Source: Dyadobacter sp. SG02 (GTDB lineage: Bacteria > Bacteroidota > Bacteroidia > Cytophagales > Spirosomataceae). From it: a stretch of DNA of 64,000 nucleotides. Made by a program: the position numbers and the translations under genes. Of this stretch, positions 8,527 through 18,219 are shown one piece after another; the first letter of the stretch is position 1, and the number at the start of each line of letters is the position of its first letter. The notes beneath the pieces were generated by a model. That model did not search any database and had not been told where the DNA came from. It saw only the letters and a program-made list of their open reading frames with translations. The DNA is taken from the NCBI RefSeq assembly GCF_900109045.1, contig NZ_FNYL01000006.1, positions 310,001 through 374,000 of the forward strand, read 5' to 3'.

Positions 8527-11370
8527 TTACCGGCTCAGATAAAGATTCCTTTCGCCGTAAATCTTCTGAAAGAACTCATCTTCCAAATCCTTGATGAAGT
8601 AGATCGCTTCACCAGTCGATTTCATTTCGGGGCCGAGTTCCTTGTTCACATTCGGGAATTTGTTGAATGAGAATACAGGGATCTTGATCGCCCAGCCGTT
8701 TTTCTTCGGGTTGAAGTTGAAATCCTTCACTTTCTTGTCGCCGAGCATTAGCTTGGTAGCATAGTTCACGTAAGGTTCTTCGTAGGCCTTGCAAATGAAT
8801 GGTACCGTGCGGGAAGCGCGTGGGTTGGCCTCGATCACGAACACGACGCCGTCTTTCACCGCGAATTGAACGTTGATCAATCCCTTCACATTCATTGCGA
8901 GCGCGATTTTGCGGGTATGCTCTTCGATCTGGCGGATTTCGTCGGCTGTGAGGTCGAATGGCGGCAATGCGGCGTGCGAGTCCCCGGAGTGGATACCCGC
9001 GGGTTCGATATGCTCCATCACACCGATGATGTAAGCGTCTTCACCGTCGCAGATCGCGTCGGCTTCTGCTTCCAATGCACCTTCGAGGAAGTGGTCGAGG
9101 AGGATATTGTTGTCCGGAATGTCTTGCAGGATTTTCACTACATGTTGTTCCATCTCCTTCTCGTTGATCACGATTTTCATGCTCTGGCCACCCAAAACGT
9201 AGCTCGGACGAACCAGCAACGGGAAGCCCAGCGTGCGCGAAAGCTCAACCGCAGCGTCGGAAGTTCTCACGGTTCCGAATTTCGGATAAGGAATGCCGAG
9301 TTCTTCGAGCAACGACGAGAAACGTCCGCGGTCTTCGGCCCAGTCGAGCGAATGGAAATCGGTACCGATGATTTTTACACCGTATTTTTCCAGTTTCTCT
9401 GCCATTTTAAGGGCCGTCTGGCCACCGAGCTGAACGATCACACCCTCAGGCTTTTCGTGCTCGATAATGTCGAAAACGTGCTCCCAGAAAACGGGTTCGA
9501 AGTACAGTTTGTCGGAAATATCCGGGTCGGTCGAAACGGTTTCAGGATTACAGTTAATCATAATCGTCTCGTAACCTGCCTCTTTGGCGGCCAATACGCC
9601 GTGTACACAAGAGTAGTCGAATTCGATACCCTGGCCGATGCGGTTAGGACCTGAACCGAGTACTATCACCTTCTTGCGGTCGCTGACAATCGACTCGTTA
9701 TCAGGGAATTCCTGCGATGTATTGAAAGTAGAGTAGTAGTAAGGTGTTTTGGCTTCGAACTCGGCCGCACAGGTATCAACGCATTTGTATACACGATTGA
9801 TACCCAGTGATTTCCGGCGATCGTAAACCTTACTTTCTTTCGTGCCGATCAAATGCGCGATCTGGCGGTCGGCGTAGCCTTTCTGTTTCGCCGTCAGAAG
9901 CAATTCCTTCGGCAGGTCTTCGAGGTCGTATTTCTCGATTTCGTGTTCCAGCTCGATCAGCTCTTCGATCTGGCGGAGGAACCACGCGTCTATTTTAGTC
10001 AGGTTCTGGATCGTTTTAAACGACAGACCTATTTTGAATGCATCATAAATGTGGAACAGGCGGTCCCAGCTCGGATGTTGCAGGCTGTATTTGATCGCCT
10101 CCTGGTCGCGGAGCTCGCGGCCGTCGGCGCCAAGGCCATTGCGACGGATTTCCAGCGACTGACATGCTTTTTGCAATGCCTCCTGGAAGTTACGTCCGAT
10201 ACCCATCGCTTCACCAACGGATTTCATTTGAAGACCCAGTGAGCGATCAGCGCCTTTGAATTTATCGAAGTTCCAGCGCGGAACTTTCACGATCACGTAA
10301 TCGATCGACGGCTCGAAGAAAGCGGAAGTGCTGCCGGTGATCGGATTGATGAGCTCGTCGAGGTCGTAACCGATCGCCATTTTAGCCGCGATTTTCGCGA
10401 TAGGGTAACCCGTCGCTTTCGAAGCCAGTGCCGATGAACGCGATACGCGCGGGTTGATCTCGATTGCGATGATCTTGTCGTCCGCCGGGTTCACCGAGAA
10501 CTGTACGTTACAGCCACCCGCAAACTTGCCGATACCATTCATCATTTTGATCGAAAGGTCGCGCATTTGCTGGTACAATGTGTCGGGGAGTGTCATCGCC
10601 GGCGCTACCGTGATACTATCACCGGTATGCACGCCCATCGGATCGAAGTTCTCGATCGAACAGATGATGATGAAGTTACCCTTGCTGTCGCGGAGCAATT
10701 CGAGCTCGTATTCTTTCCAGCCCATTACACTTTGCTCCACCAGTACCTCGTGTACGGGTGAGGCGTGCAGGCCGTAGTTCAGCGCTTTGTCGAAATCTTC
10801 TTCTTTTTCCACAAATCCACCTCCCGTACCGCCAAGGGTAAATGAAGGACGGATTACAAGCGGGAAGCCGATTTCCTGTGCGATCTCTTTTCCTTCGAGG
10901 AAAGAGCGGGCTGTGCGGCCCTTGCACACGTTTACGCCCAGTTCGAGCATTTTCAGACGGAATTTCTCCCGGTCCTCGGTCGTTTCGATCGCTTTGATGT
11001 CCACTCCGATAATGTCAATTTCATACTTTTTCCAGATACCTGCCTTATCGCAATCGATAGCCAGGTTCAGCGCCGTTTGGCCTCCCATTGTAGGAAGCAC
11101 CGCGTCGATGGGCCTGCCCATCGCCTTGTGTTTTTCCAGGATCTCAACGATGTACTTCTTTTCGAGTGGCAACAGGTACACATGATCTGCACTGATGGGG
11201 TCAGTCATGATGGTTGCAGGATTGGAGTTGATCAGAACTACCTCAATCCCCTCTTCGCGTAGTGAACGGGCTGCCTGAGAGCCAGAATAGTCAAACTCGC
11301 ACGCCTGACCGATGACGATGGGGCCTGAACCGATAATCAGAACGGATTTGATACTCGTATTTTTGGGCAC
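8527..11370 (-). CDS. carB: Carbamoyl-phosphate synthase large subunit
   Basis: Makes carbamoyl phosphate from bicarbonate, ammonia and two ATP for arginine and pyrimidine synthesis, in the cytoplasm. Two homologous ATP-grasp halves are visible: the first opens with SVLIIGSGPIVIGQACEFDYSG, shown here by its core GSGPIVIGQACEFDYSG, the second with VLGSGPNRIGQGIEFDYSC. I place the start at the GTG at 11368-11370 (VPKNTSIKSVLIIG), since the upstream frame to 11466 has a composition unlike the family. This gives 947 residues. The protein ends right after GPEMKSTGEA and a short tail, so the C-terminal allosteric (MGS-like) domain of about 130 residues found in E. coli CarB is missing. Shorter CarB forms are, to my knowledge, usual in this phylum. 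No carA is adjacent. Confidence 0.95.
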   Translation of the reverse strand: MPKNTSIKSVLIIGSGPIVIGQACEFDYSGSQAARSLREEGIEVVLINSNPATIMTDPISADHVYLLPLEKKYIVEILEKHKAMGRPIDAVLPTMGGQTALNLAIDCDKAGIWKKYEIDIIGVDIKAIETTEDREKFRLKMLELGVNVCKGRTARSFLEGKEIAQEIGFPLVIRPSFTLGGTGGGFVEKEEDFDKALNYGLHASPVHEVLVEQSVMGWKEYELELLRDSKGNFIIICSIENFDPMGVHTGDSITVAPAMTLPDTLYQQMRDLSIKMMNGIGKFAGGCNVQFSVNPADDKIIAIEINPRVSRSSALASKATGYPIAKIAAKMAIGYDLDELINPITGSTSAFFEPSIDYVIVKVPRWNFDKFKGADRSLGLQMKSVGEAMGIGRNFQEALQKACQSLEIRRNGLGADGRELRDQEAIKYSLQHPSWDRLFHIYDAFKIGLSFKTIQNLTKIDAWFLRQIEELIELEHEIEKYDLEDLPKELLLTAKQKGYADRQIAHLIGTKESKVYDRRKSLGINRVYKCVDTCAAEFEAKTPYYYSTFNTSQEFPDNESIVSDRKKVIVLGSGPNRIGQGIEFDYSCVHGVLAAKEAGYETIMINCNPETVSTDPDISDKLYFEPVFWEHVFDIIEHEKPEGVIVQLGGQTALKMAEKLEKYGVKIIGTDFHSLDWAEDRGRFSSLLEELGIPYPKFGTVRTSDAAVELSRTLGFPLLVRPSYVLGGQSMKIVINEKEMEQHVVKILQDIPDNNILLDHFLEGALEAEADAICDGEDAYIIGVMEHIEPAGIHSGDSHAALPPFDLTADEIRQIEEHTRKIALAMNVKGLINVQFAVKDGVVFVIEANPRASRTVPFICKAYEEPYVNYATKLMLGDKKVKDFNFNPKKNGWAIKIPVFSFNKFPNVNKELGPEMKSTGEAIYFIKDLEDEFFQKIYGERNLYLSR

Positions 11371-11579
11371 AGTAAATGGTAATTTGTAGAAATGAAGGAA
11401 ATACTTGAACAACTTTTGGCAGTTGCCTGACGATTTTGAGCAGGGGTACGTCCAAAAATTCCACAAAGTTAATTCTCATATCCGAAAAAGGACAGGATGT
11501 GGGTTGAAATAAGTGTAAAAATTTAAGAAATAGTAGCTAATTGTTAGATAATCAGGTGGTTATTAGAGTGATTTATCCG

Positions 11580-13421
11580 CTATTGGAACGGCGCGATAGC
11601 CGGTGCGGAGATGTCGAAGTCGCGCAGGCGAAGGGGAACGTTGCCCGAAGCCGCAAAACGGGTAGGGGAGGAGAGTTCGGGGATATTGACGTAATATCCG
11701 AAGCGTAATTGCAGCGTATTGAATGTCAGGTTTTCGTTTCGCAGACGTAATCCCAGCCCGTAACCCTGGTATAACGGGCTTTTCCAAAGGTGCGGAACCC
11801 CATTGACCAGTCCCAGATCCGCAAATACAAAATAGGCGATCCGGAAACCTAAAAGGCTCTTGTCGGAGAAAAATACGGTTTCGGTTCCGATGGTCAGCTT
11901 TTTGGTACCGATCAGCCGGTCGTTGTTAATGCCCCGGATGCCCTGGTTCCCGCTGATATTGAGGTAATCGAGCGGGTCGCGGTTAATGCCTTTGGCAAAC
12001 CGTATATTGACAAATTGCCGGAAGAAGCTGTACCGGAAGGGGATCAGGTTGCTGATGTAAGTGACTTCTCCATTGATAACACCCTGTTGGGCGGTACCGT
12101 TTTTGGAATAAGTACCCAAATTGGCCAGCCCGTAGAAATAACCCAGGTTATGGGGCAGGTATTTGCCTGTCGCGAACTGAATACCGCCGTACCCGCGCGC
12201 ACCGTATTCCGTATTCTCGCGCCCGATCGTGAGCGCGAACAGGCTGCCGACCGGTACGTCCTCCGTCCGGCCGAAGCCGTAGATCAAAACGTCACGTTTA
12301 TAGTTACGGTTTGAAAATCCGAGGCTGACGAGCGTGGCGGTGCGGTTCCAGTAATTCTTGTTGAGGTTCGGCGCCACCTCCGGTCGTTCGTCGTAATTGT
12401 ATTTGTTATGCCTGAATGCGGTCACGATCCGGGAGTTCTGGGCCAGCTTACTATTGGCAAAGGGAAATTTGAACGACCGCCCGATCCAGAAATCATAGTA
12501 TTTATAATCGGTAAGCAGGACCGTCAGCGAGTCCTTGGATTGCAGTTCCCGTTTGACTTGCCTTGTCTTGTAATGGCCCACTTCCAAAGCACCCGCATAT
12601 TTGGTTTCGATCGTGATGAAGCGACGGTTGAAACGGATGGACTGCTCCCTTAGATCGCGTTCCAAGATCAGGCTGGCCTGGGCCGAGATAAAAGTTTTAC
12701 CGATATAAGGGATTGTGTAGATCGCGCGGAACTGGAACTTGCCATTTTTGGCGGTGTCCTTCGAATCCCACCGAATGGCCGTTCGCTGGGAATGCGTCGT
12801 TCCCCGGACGTTGATATTTTCAAGTCCGACATTGAATTTATTGAAAGAACTAAACCCGCCCGCGAAATTGAGCGACCAGGAGTCCTGAATGAGCACAACG
12901 ATATCGGCCATCCAGGTGACGTCCTTCCGCGGGATGACAATGATACGGGCATCGACGAAAATCCGGTTGGCGCGCAAAAGGCGCTCGGTGTCTTTTAAAA
13001 TATGCGCCTGAATGTCGTCGCCTTCCGAAAATAGCAGGAATGATTTACGGATAATGCCCTCCCGTGTGTTAGTATGCACACTTTTGCTCAAAAACCTTTC
13101 GAGCTGGTTACCTTTCCGGGTGGTGTCGTAAACCGATTCGCCGAGGATATTCAGTTGCCGGATGTAAATTTTACGGATGACCATTCCTTCGTAGGGCGTA
13201 AACGGGTTGGTTTCGATCTCCTTGACCTCGGTAACCTTTCCCTTGTTATATACGTCCCTGAATAACAGCCGGTAAACTGCCTTCGAGAACTTGGTTTTGG
13301 ACATCCGGGCTTTGAGGTTCGTGTACCGGATGCTGTCGCGGCTGTGCACTTCCAGGCTGTCGGGTTTTTGAGCCGACGCGCAGAAGGAAAGCATCAGAAA
13401 CAACAGTAAATATCTGCACAT
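11580..13421 (-). CDS. BamA/TamA-like outer-membrane barrel protein
   Basis: 613 residues. Sec signal at 1-17 (LLLFLMLSFCASA). Residues 75-175 contain POTRA-like features (GMVIRKIYIRQLNI; RKSFLLFSEGDDI; DTERLLRANRIF), and the remainder is an alternating beta-barrel pattern ending in aromatic residues. A GIRGINNDRLIG segment resembles the conserved RGF/Y loop of Omp85 barrels. This fits the short surface-antigen Omp85 branch with a single POTRA rather than BamA itself, which is larger. Role probably in outer-membrane protein or lipid insertion; substrate unknown. Lies alone between carB and the thioredoxin-like gene. Confidence 0.75.
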   Translation of the reverse strand: MCRYLLLFLMLSFCASAQKPDSLEVHSRDSIRYTNLKARMSKTKFSKAVYRLLFRDVYNKGKVTEVKEIETNPFTPYEGMVIRKIYIRQLNILGESVYDTTRKGNQLERFLSKSVHTNTREGIIRKSFLLFSEGDDIQAHILKDTERLLRANRIFVDARIIVIPRKDVTWMADIVVLIQDSWSLNFAGGFSSFNKFNVGLENINVRGTTHSQRTAIRWDSKDTAKNGKFQFRAIYTIPYIGKTFISAQASLILERDLREQSIRFNRRFITIETKYAGALEVGHYKTRQVKRELQSKDSLTVLLTDYKYYDFWIGRSFKFPFANSKLAQNSRIVTAFRHNKYNYDERPEVAPNLNKNYWNRTATLVSLGFSNRNYKRDVLIYGFGRTEDVPVGSLFALTIGRENTEYGARGYGGIQFATGKYLPHNLGYFYGLANLGTYSKNGTAQQGVINGEVTYISNLIPFRYSFFRQFVNIRFAKGINRDPLDYLNISGNQGIRGINNDRLIGTKKLTIGTETVFFSDKSLLGFRIAYFVFADLGLVNGVPHLWKSPLYQGYGLGLRLRNENLTFNTLQLRFGYYVNIPELSSPTRFAASGNVPLRLRDFDISAPAIAPFQ

Positions 13422-13481
13422 GGGCTATCCGGATTCCAAATCAACTGTTTCTTAACGCAAACGCACCAATCCGAGGTATAC

Positions 13482-15173
13482 TTACTGGCTGTTGGCCTCG
13501 ATCAGCGCCTTGGCCGTTTTCTCCGTATCGCTCGGTGCCGGGGCATTTTTGGTGGCAAACTTGCCATTGGGCCGGATAATGGAAAATGTCGCGAAGTCCA
13601 GCGGGTTCAGGCGGAACAGCAGGTCCATCGCCTGGTTATCGTCGATCGACATGTGAATGCCTTTCAACCTGTGGCGCACAATGTATTGCCGCAGCAGCGC
13701 GTCCGAAACCGTGTAATTTTCGGTTGAAAAATGCACGAACAGGAACACAATATTTTCTGGCAGTCTCGCCTGCAATGCGGGTATGAAATCCAGTTCCTCG
13801 CGGCTCTTGGCATCCTCGATATTCCACTTGACGAGGTAGATGGTCTTCCCTTTAAGTCCATCCACGATCCCGTTGAACCAGGAAGTGCCGCGGTCGTTCG
13901 AAGCGCTGAGGTAATAGCCGGGCAATGCTTCGATGGGAGCCGTTCGCACATTTTTGAAATCAACCAACTTACGGATATTCGCGCTGTCCTTCACTTCGAG
14001 CTGGATAATCTCGTCGAGCGATTGCTTGAATTGCGGAATGCCTGTCCGGGATTTAATATGATTGTTGAGCAGCAATTGTTGCTGGTAGGTGTATTTGTAA
14101 AGATTCCTGGCCAGGTAACGTACTTTCAGAAACTCCGTAGCCGTGCTGTCAAACAGATCGCTGTAAATGCGGCTTTCGCGTTCGTAGTTGAATAGCAGGT
14201 TCAATACCAGTTCGTTACGGGCGAAAAGCTTGTTCATGAAATCGAGTTCGCCTTTTTCGGCCAGGCCGTTGGATGTGATCTGGTTCAGGTGCTGGCGGTC
14301 GTCTGCAGAAAGGTTTTTGGCATTATCGCGGATAAGCGTTGCCATGAGTTTCACGGGCAGGGAGTTGGTGCGGCTAGGGTTATCGAATTTTTTACCGTCC
14401 ACGAGTTGGTCCGCGTAGTTGCCGAAGCGGTTCGCCCAGATTACGCGCTGCCCCGTCAACGGCGCCTTGTCCAGGCGTTTCAGGCTATCGAGTAGCGCCT
14501 TGCTCACCTGGTATTGGTTACCCAATGCGTGTTCATATAAAATCTGCAATTGCTCCTCATCCGTCACCGATTTGACCCAATTATATAACACCGGCGATGC
14601 TACGGTGCTCTGCGTCGCAGCTTTCACCGATCCCAGCCGCAGTTCGCCACGACTTTCCGCGATAAAACGGGCGTCGGACGGGCTTTTCTCCCAGAATGTC
14701 TTGAAAAACTCGGTACCCAATGTCCTGCTGCCATTCAAGCGTTGGTTTTCCGCGGCCAGATACAGCGGATATTGGTTGTTTGCATCCGCATTGGCACCTG
14801 CGAAAAAGAACAACTTTTTGGCCTTACCGATCGAATCTCCGTTAAAGGTAATTTCGACCGTTCCCGGCGATCCCAGAAACGTCGTGAATGCCTTTCCGCC
14901 GTAATCCATGTAAATCTCTTCCTGCGGGAAAAGCATGGGAAGCGATACGCGGAACGTTCCATCAGCCTGCAAATCGGCCTGCTTGCTCAGCTCCGACTGC
15001 GGTTGCAGGATATTGTTCCGTGAAAAAGTAATGAAAGGGGCCTGTCGGTAAAGCCTTCCGTTGAGGTTATTGATCCGGCCTTTGATAACGAGTGAGTCGG
15101 TAACAGCGGATGCTGAATGCAAAATGCCCAGAAAGAGGGCTGCGAATATGATGAAGCGCATGCGGGAGATCAT
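13482..15173 (-). CDS. Exported thioredoxin-fold protein without any cysteine
   Basis: 563 residues with an N-terminal Sec signal (RFIIFAALFLGILHSASA). The layout matches the large TlpA/ResA-like proteins of Bacteroidota: an N-terminal beta domain (about 25-120), a long helical middle (130-390), and a C-terminal thioredoxin-like fold from about 400. Where TlpA has W-x-x-W-C-x-x-C-R-K-E, this protein reads WNIEDAKSREE, so both redox cysteines are replaced. I find no cysteine anywhere in the chain. It therefore cannot be a thiol oxidoreductase; a binding or scaffold role is possible. The second Met (residue 5) is an equally good start. Divergently placed 3' neighbour of nuoC on the same strand with an 86-base gap. 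Confidence 0.65.
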   Translation of the reverse strand: MISRMRFIIFAALFLGILHSASAVTDSLVIKGRINNLNGRLYRQAPFITFSRNNILQPQSELSKQADLQADGTFRVSLPMLFPQEEIYMDYGGKAFTTFLGSPGTVEITFNGDSIGKAKKLFFFAGANADANNQYPLYLAAENQRLNGSRTLGTEFFKTFWEKSPSDARFIAESRGELRLGSVKAATQSTVASPVLYNWVKSVTDEEQLQILYEHALGNQYQVSKALLDSLKRLDKAPLTGQRVIWANRFGNYADQLVDGKKFDNPSRTNSLPVKLMATLIRDNAKNLSADDRQHLNQITSNGLAEKGELDFMNKLFARNELVLNLLFNYERESRIYSDLFDSTATEFLKVRYLARNLYKYTYQQQLLLNNHIKSRTGIPQFKQSLDEIIQLEVKDSANIRKLVDFKNVRTAPIEALPGYYLSASNDRGTSWFNGIVDGLKGKTIYLVKWNIEDAKSREELDFIPALQARLPENIVFLFVHFSTENYTVSDALLRQYIVRHRLKGIHMSIDDNQAMDLLFRLNPLDFATFSIIRPNGKFATKNAPAPSDTEKTAKALIEANSQ

Positions 15174-15259
15174 TAAAAATTTGATAACGAAAAATAACGA
15201 GGCTTTTTCATGCTACCAAATATGTACGATTATTTGCCCGGATGCACGAAAAACATATC

Positions 15260-15802
15260 CTAAACCCTGTCCGGATGGCTGGATGGTTCCAGAGGCTTAC
15301 CGTCTTCATAGCGAACGTAAATGCCGTGGTACCTTTCCTGCGCATCGTAGTCTTTGCGAAGCGGATGCCCTTCCCAGTCTTCGGGAAGCAATATCCGGCG
15401 AAGATCGGGATGTCCTTCGAAGGTAATGCCCATCAGGTCGTAGGCCTCGCGCTCGTGCCAGTCGGCGGTACGCCAGATGTGGCTCACCGTTGGCACGGAT
15501 GGCAATGTGGTTTCCGCTGTATTTCTCGGGAAAATGGATTTCAGGGTGAGATCGATGCCGTAAGGAATGGAGGTGAGGTTGTAAATCAGCTCCATGGTGT
15601 CGGCAGTGGTCCCATTGTCGATGGCCGTAATGCAGGCCAGATAGTCGAAATAAAACCTTTGGTCTTCGTGCAAAAAGCGGCAAACGGCTGCAATGCTTTC
15701 CGCAGGCACGATCAACGCGGGTTGTGGATTTTTGGTCTCGGCCGTAACGGCGAACTCCGGGAACCGGCCGGCAACGATATCGGTGATTTCCTGAAAAGTC
15801 AT
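15260..15802 (-). CDS. nuoC: NADH-quinone oxidoreductase subunit C
   Basis: 180 residues; peripheral-arm 30-kDa subunit of complex I. The family signature is clear: [19 protein letters not shown], then [20 protein letters not shown] and LRKDY. The length is that of a stand-alone NuoC, not a NuoCD fusion. Its ATG overlaps the nuoB stop by 4 bases (15799-15802), so translation of the two is probably coupled. The next gene downstream on this strand is the thioredoxin-like protein, so nuoD and the rest of the complex are encoded elsewhere. Confidence 0.95.
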   Translation of the reverse strand: MTFQEITDIVAGRFPEFAVTAETKNPQPALIVPAESIAAVCRFLHEDQRFYFDYLACITAIDNGTTADTMELIYNLTSIPYGIDLTLKSIFPRNTAETTLPSVPTVSHIWRTADWHEREAYDLMGITFEGHPDLRRILLPEDWEGHPLRKDYDAQERYHGIYVRYEDGKPLEPSSHPDRV

Positions 15803-16341
15803 ATTGGGAGGTTAGGATAAACGGCTTTTTCACCGGCGGCTTCCATTTCGAGAAAGAGGCCGGGTACGGCTTCCTGCTTGCCACGGATTTTTTCCTGCAA
15901 TTTCATAAAACCGCCGATCAGCGCCTCGGGCCGGGGCGGGCATCCGGGCACATACACATCCACGGGGATAATGCGGTCGACGCCCTTCACCACGTGGTAG
16001 CCATGCTCCCAGTACGGGCCCCCGCAATTGGAACAACTGCCCATCGAGATCACGTAGCGCGGCTCCGGCATTTGTTCGTACAGCCTGCGGATGCGGTCGG
16101 CCATTTTGAATGTAACGGTACCGGCCACGATCATCACATCCGACTGCCGGGGCGAAGGCCGGGGCATGATCCCGAAACGTTCGAGGTCGTAGTTGGCCGC
16201 GTAGGTAGCCATCATTTCAATCGCGCAGCACGCCAAACCGAAGCCCATAGGCCATAGCGACGACAGTCGGGCCCAGTTCATCAGGTCTTCCGCATTGGTC
16301 AGGATAATGCCGCCGTCGCCGGTTTTGATTCGTTCACTCAT
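15799..16341 (-). CDS. nuoB: NADH-quinone oxidoreductase subunit B
   Basis: 180 residues from the chosen start; carries cluster N2 at the quinone end of the complex I peripheral arm. The cluster ligands are visible: [10 protein letters not shown] (C38, C39), [11 protein letters not shown] (C103) and [11 protein letters not shown] (C134). I prefer the start [11 protein letters not shown] at 16341 to the ATG at 16392, because a TAGTTTTG promoter box lies at 16403-16410, which would leave no leader for the longer form, and because the family usually begins close to this point. Overlaps nuoC by 4 bases. Confidence 0.95.
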   Translation of the reverse strand: MSERIKTGDGGIILTNAEDLMNWARLSSLWPMGFGLACCAIEMMATYAANYDLERFGIMPRPSPRQSDVMIVAGTVTFKMADRIRRLYEQMPEPRYVISMGSCSNCGGPYWEHGYHVVKGVDRIIPVDVYVPGCPPRPEALIGGFMKLQEKIRGKQEAVPGLFLEMEAAGEKAVYPNLPI

Positions 16342-16402
16342 GAATATTTTGAAGATGCCGGATTTTGGTACGGATATTGCTTTAAAATGCATTACCCACT
16401 TG

Positions 16403-16410
16403 CAAAACTA
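16403..16410 (-). promoter_or_regulatory. Candidate -7 box for nuoBC
   Basis: TAGTTTTG on the minus strand, 62 bases ahead of the chosen nuoB start. The ten bases TGCAAAACTA (plus strand) are identical to those before nuoA at 18175-18184. The -33 element is not clear. Confidence 0.4.
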
Positions 16411-16472
16411 ACCATATTTGGCAAGAAACCGTTTCAGGTGGCGTTACAAAACCAACACAAGACTTCAACTAT

Positions 16473-17216
16473 ATGAAACACAAATTACTCATCAGTTTCC
16501 TGTTTTCGGCCTTTTGCATCGGTACGGCGTCGGCCCAAACCGATTCCACCGTCAGGATCTTCAAGACCGGCATGGCCGTTTATGCGGAGTTAGGGATGCT
16601 TCCCAACAACAAAACCCTGCGCGACCAGCTTTCGCGTCTGCAAGTAAAACCGTTTACCTCCTTCATGGGTAACCTCGTACTCGCGCGCCGCACCGAGTCG
16701 CAGAGATGGTTCTCGGAGGCCAGGATCATCATCATGAACAGCACTAACTATACTTCCGACCGCGACACGCGCAAGGCATACCTGAACGGATTGGGCATTG
16801 GTACGGACGGCGGGCCGAAACTTGTGAACAATGCACGCTGGAACGTGACGATCCCGCTCGGCGCGGATTTCATGTTGTACAGGCTGAATATCAAGAGCAA
16901 TGCTTCGGTATCGGCCCAGCAGCTCCTGAACAATCCGTCGGGCTACCAGGCAGTTAAGCTTTACACGGCCAATATCAACCTGCACGGGGGAATCGGGGTC
17001 GATTATAAAATGGATTTTCTGCCTAAAATCCACGAAAAAGTGTATCTGAGCGGTAAGCTGACCTACCATCAGCCCATTCTCGGCCGACGCAAATGGAAAG
17101 GCGATAACGTCACCGTCGACGACCTGTCACGATTAAAAGTCAACCAGCTTTATGTGCAACTGGGATTGGTTTTCTTCCCCCGCCCGCACATGAAAAAATG
17201 GACTGGAATGCACTGA
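16473..17216 (+). CDS. Exported beta-barrel-like protein of unknown function
   Basis: 247 residues, Sec signal at 1-21 (LLISFLFSAFCIGTASA). The rest is rich in alternating hydrophobic and polar strands with aromatic girdle residues and ends in LYVQLGLVFFPRPHMKKW, which resembles small outer-membrane barrels of Bacteroidota. I recognise no family. It runs opposite to the nuo genes and is convergent with the XRE gene: its TGA at 17214-17216 directly abuts the TAA of that gene at 17217-17219. Confidence 0.55.
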   Translation: MKHKLLISFLFSAFCIGTASAQTDSTVRIFKTGMAVYAELGMLPNNKTLRDQLSRLQVKPFTSFMGNLVLARRTESQRWFSEARIIIMNSTNYTSDRDTRKAYLNGLGIGTDGGPKLVNNARWNVTIPLGADFMLYRLNIKSNASVSAQQLLNNPSGYQAVKLYTANINLHGGIGVDYKMDFLPKIHEKVYLSGKLTYHQPILGRRKWKGDNVTVDDLSRLKVNQLYVQLGLVFFPRPHMKKWTGMH

Positions 17217-17552
17217 TTATGCCCCCTTCTTTTCGGCAAGCAGTGTACGCAGCTGGTTTTCGAGTATTTTAATGTAGGTATCCTTATCCATTTCACTCAG
17301 CGACTCGGGCGAAAAATGGCCTATCGGAACGTCCTGTACGATTTGTTGCACCGGACGATCGGAAATCAGATCGGATACCGAGCTGTTCAGGACGTCAGAG
17401 AGCCGCTTCAATGTATCGACGGAGGGGTCGGTATGCCCGTTTTCCAGCTGATGGTACTGTTCTTCGGTAATCTTGAGCGAAGCCGCCATATGGGCCGTGG
17501 AAAATCCTTTTCGTTCACGCCTGGCGCGCAAATTTTTTGTGAATGCCTCCAT
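17217..17552 (-). CDS. XRE-family HTH transcriptional regulator
   Basis: 111 residues. HTH at about 1-60: MEAFTKNLRARRERKGFS, then the turn AASLKITEEQYHQLENG and DPSVDTLKRLSDVL, the standard Xre/Cro fold. A C-terminal helix (MDKDTYIKILENQLRTLL) may dimerise. I start it at MEAFTKN (17552); an upstream ATG at 17603 adds 17 residues that do not look like part of the fold. It sits between nuoA and nuoB, with no visible link to respiration. Confidence 0.85.
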   Translation of the reverse strand: MEAFTKNLRARRERKGFSTAHMAASLKITEEQYHQLENGHTDPSVDTLKRLSDVLNSSVSDLISDRPVQQIVQDVPIGHFSPESLSEMDKDTYIKILENQLRTLLAEKKGA

Positions 17553-17688
17553 AGAATTTTGTTGATGATAACAGAATAGGTGACAAGCCCGAAAAGTCGG
17601 CATTTTTTAAGCAACTGTCAATATAATTCGATAAAACAACGCCACCTTTTGATAATTTATGAGGTTGTTTATCAGAAAGTTATATATG

Positions 17689-18156
17689 TTACTTCTTGTA
17701 CCGTTCATTCACCTTCGCGTACAAGTCCGCAGGAACGGGGGATTTGACGTCCGGGATCTGGGGTTTGGGTAGTACCCAGTCGAGATAGCCTTTCGCCCAG
17801 GCGTAGGCGAGGCCGAAGATTAGGATGCCGATGAAAACGGTCATCTCAGCCATCGCGAACCAGCCCCATTGGCCGTTGGTTTGTTCGATGAGCTCTTTGC
17901 TTCCGAATACGACGGACCAGGGGAAAAGAAACAGCAATTCGACTTCGAATAACACGAAAATCAGTGCAACTACATAAAACCGTACATTGAACTGGATATT
18001 GGCGTTGCCCAACGGCTCCTCACCGGATTCGTAGGTGGACAGTTTCTCTTCGTTAGGCTTGTGCGGGCGCAGGAACTTCGCGATGGTGAGCATCACGCCG
18101 AGTAATATCAGCGCGGCGATGATGAAGAGCAGGATATAACCGAAATCGGTGAGCAT
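17689..18156 (-). CDS. nuoA: NADH-quinone oxidoreductase subunit A
   Basis: 155 residues from MLTDFGYIL; membrane subunit of complex I. Three membrane helices are evident, with the conserved YESGEEPLGNANIQFNVRFY loop (20 residues) between helix 1 and 2 and the acidic FVLFEVELLFLFPW in helix 2, as in NuoA/ND3. The ATG at 18189 would add 11 residues outside the conserved part. nuoA is separated from nuoB by the XRE gene and the oppositely oriented barrel protein. Confidence 0.94.
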   Translation of the reverse strand: MLTDFGYILLFIIAALILLGVMLTIAKFLRPHKPNEEKLSTYESGEEPLGNANIQFNVRFYVVALIFVLFEVELLFLFPWSVVFGSKELIEQTNGQWGWFAMAEMTVFIGILIFGLAYAWAKGYLDWVLPKPQIPDVKSPVPADLYAKVNERYKK

Positions 18157-18176
18157 GGTAATGTGCCTGTTTTGTG

Positions 18177-18184
18177 CAAAACTA
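18177..18184 (-). promoter_or_regulatory. Candidate -7 box for nuoA
   Basis: TAGTTTTG on the minus strand, 21 bases upstream of the chosen nuoA start, in the same ten-base context as the box before nuoB. No good -33 match. Confidence 0.4.
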
Positions 18185-18219
18185 GGCAAAATGCGCCGGA
18201 TATCGTGAAAACGGGATTA

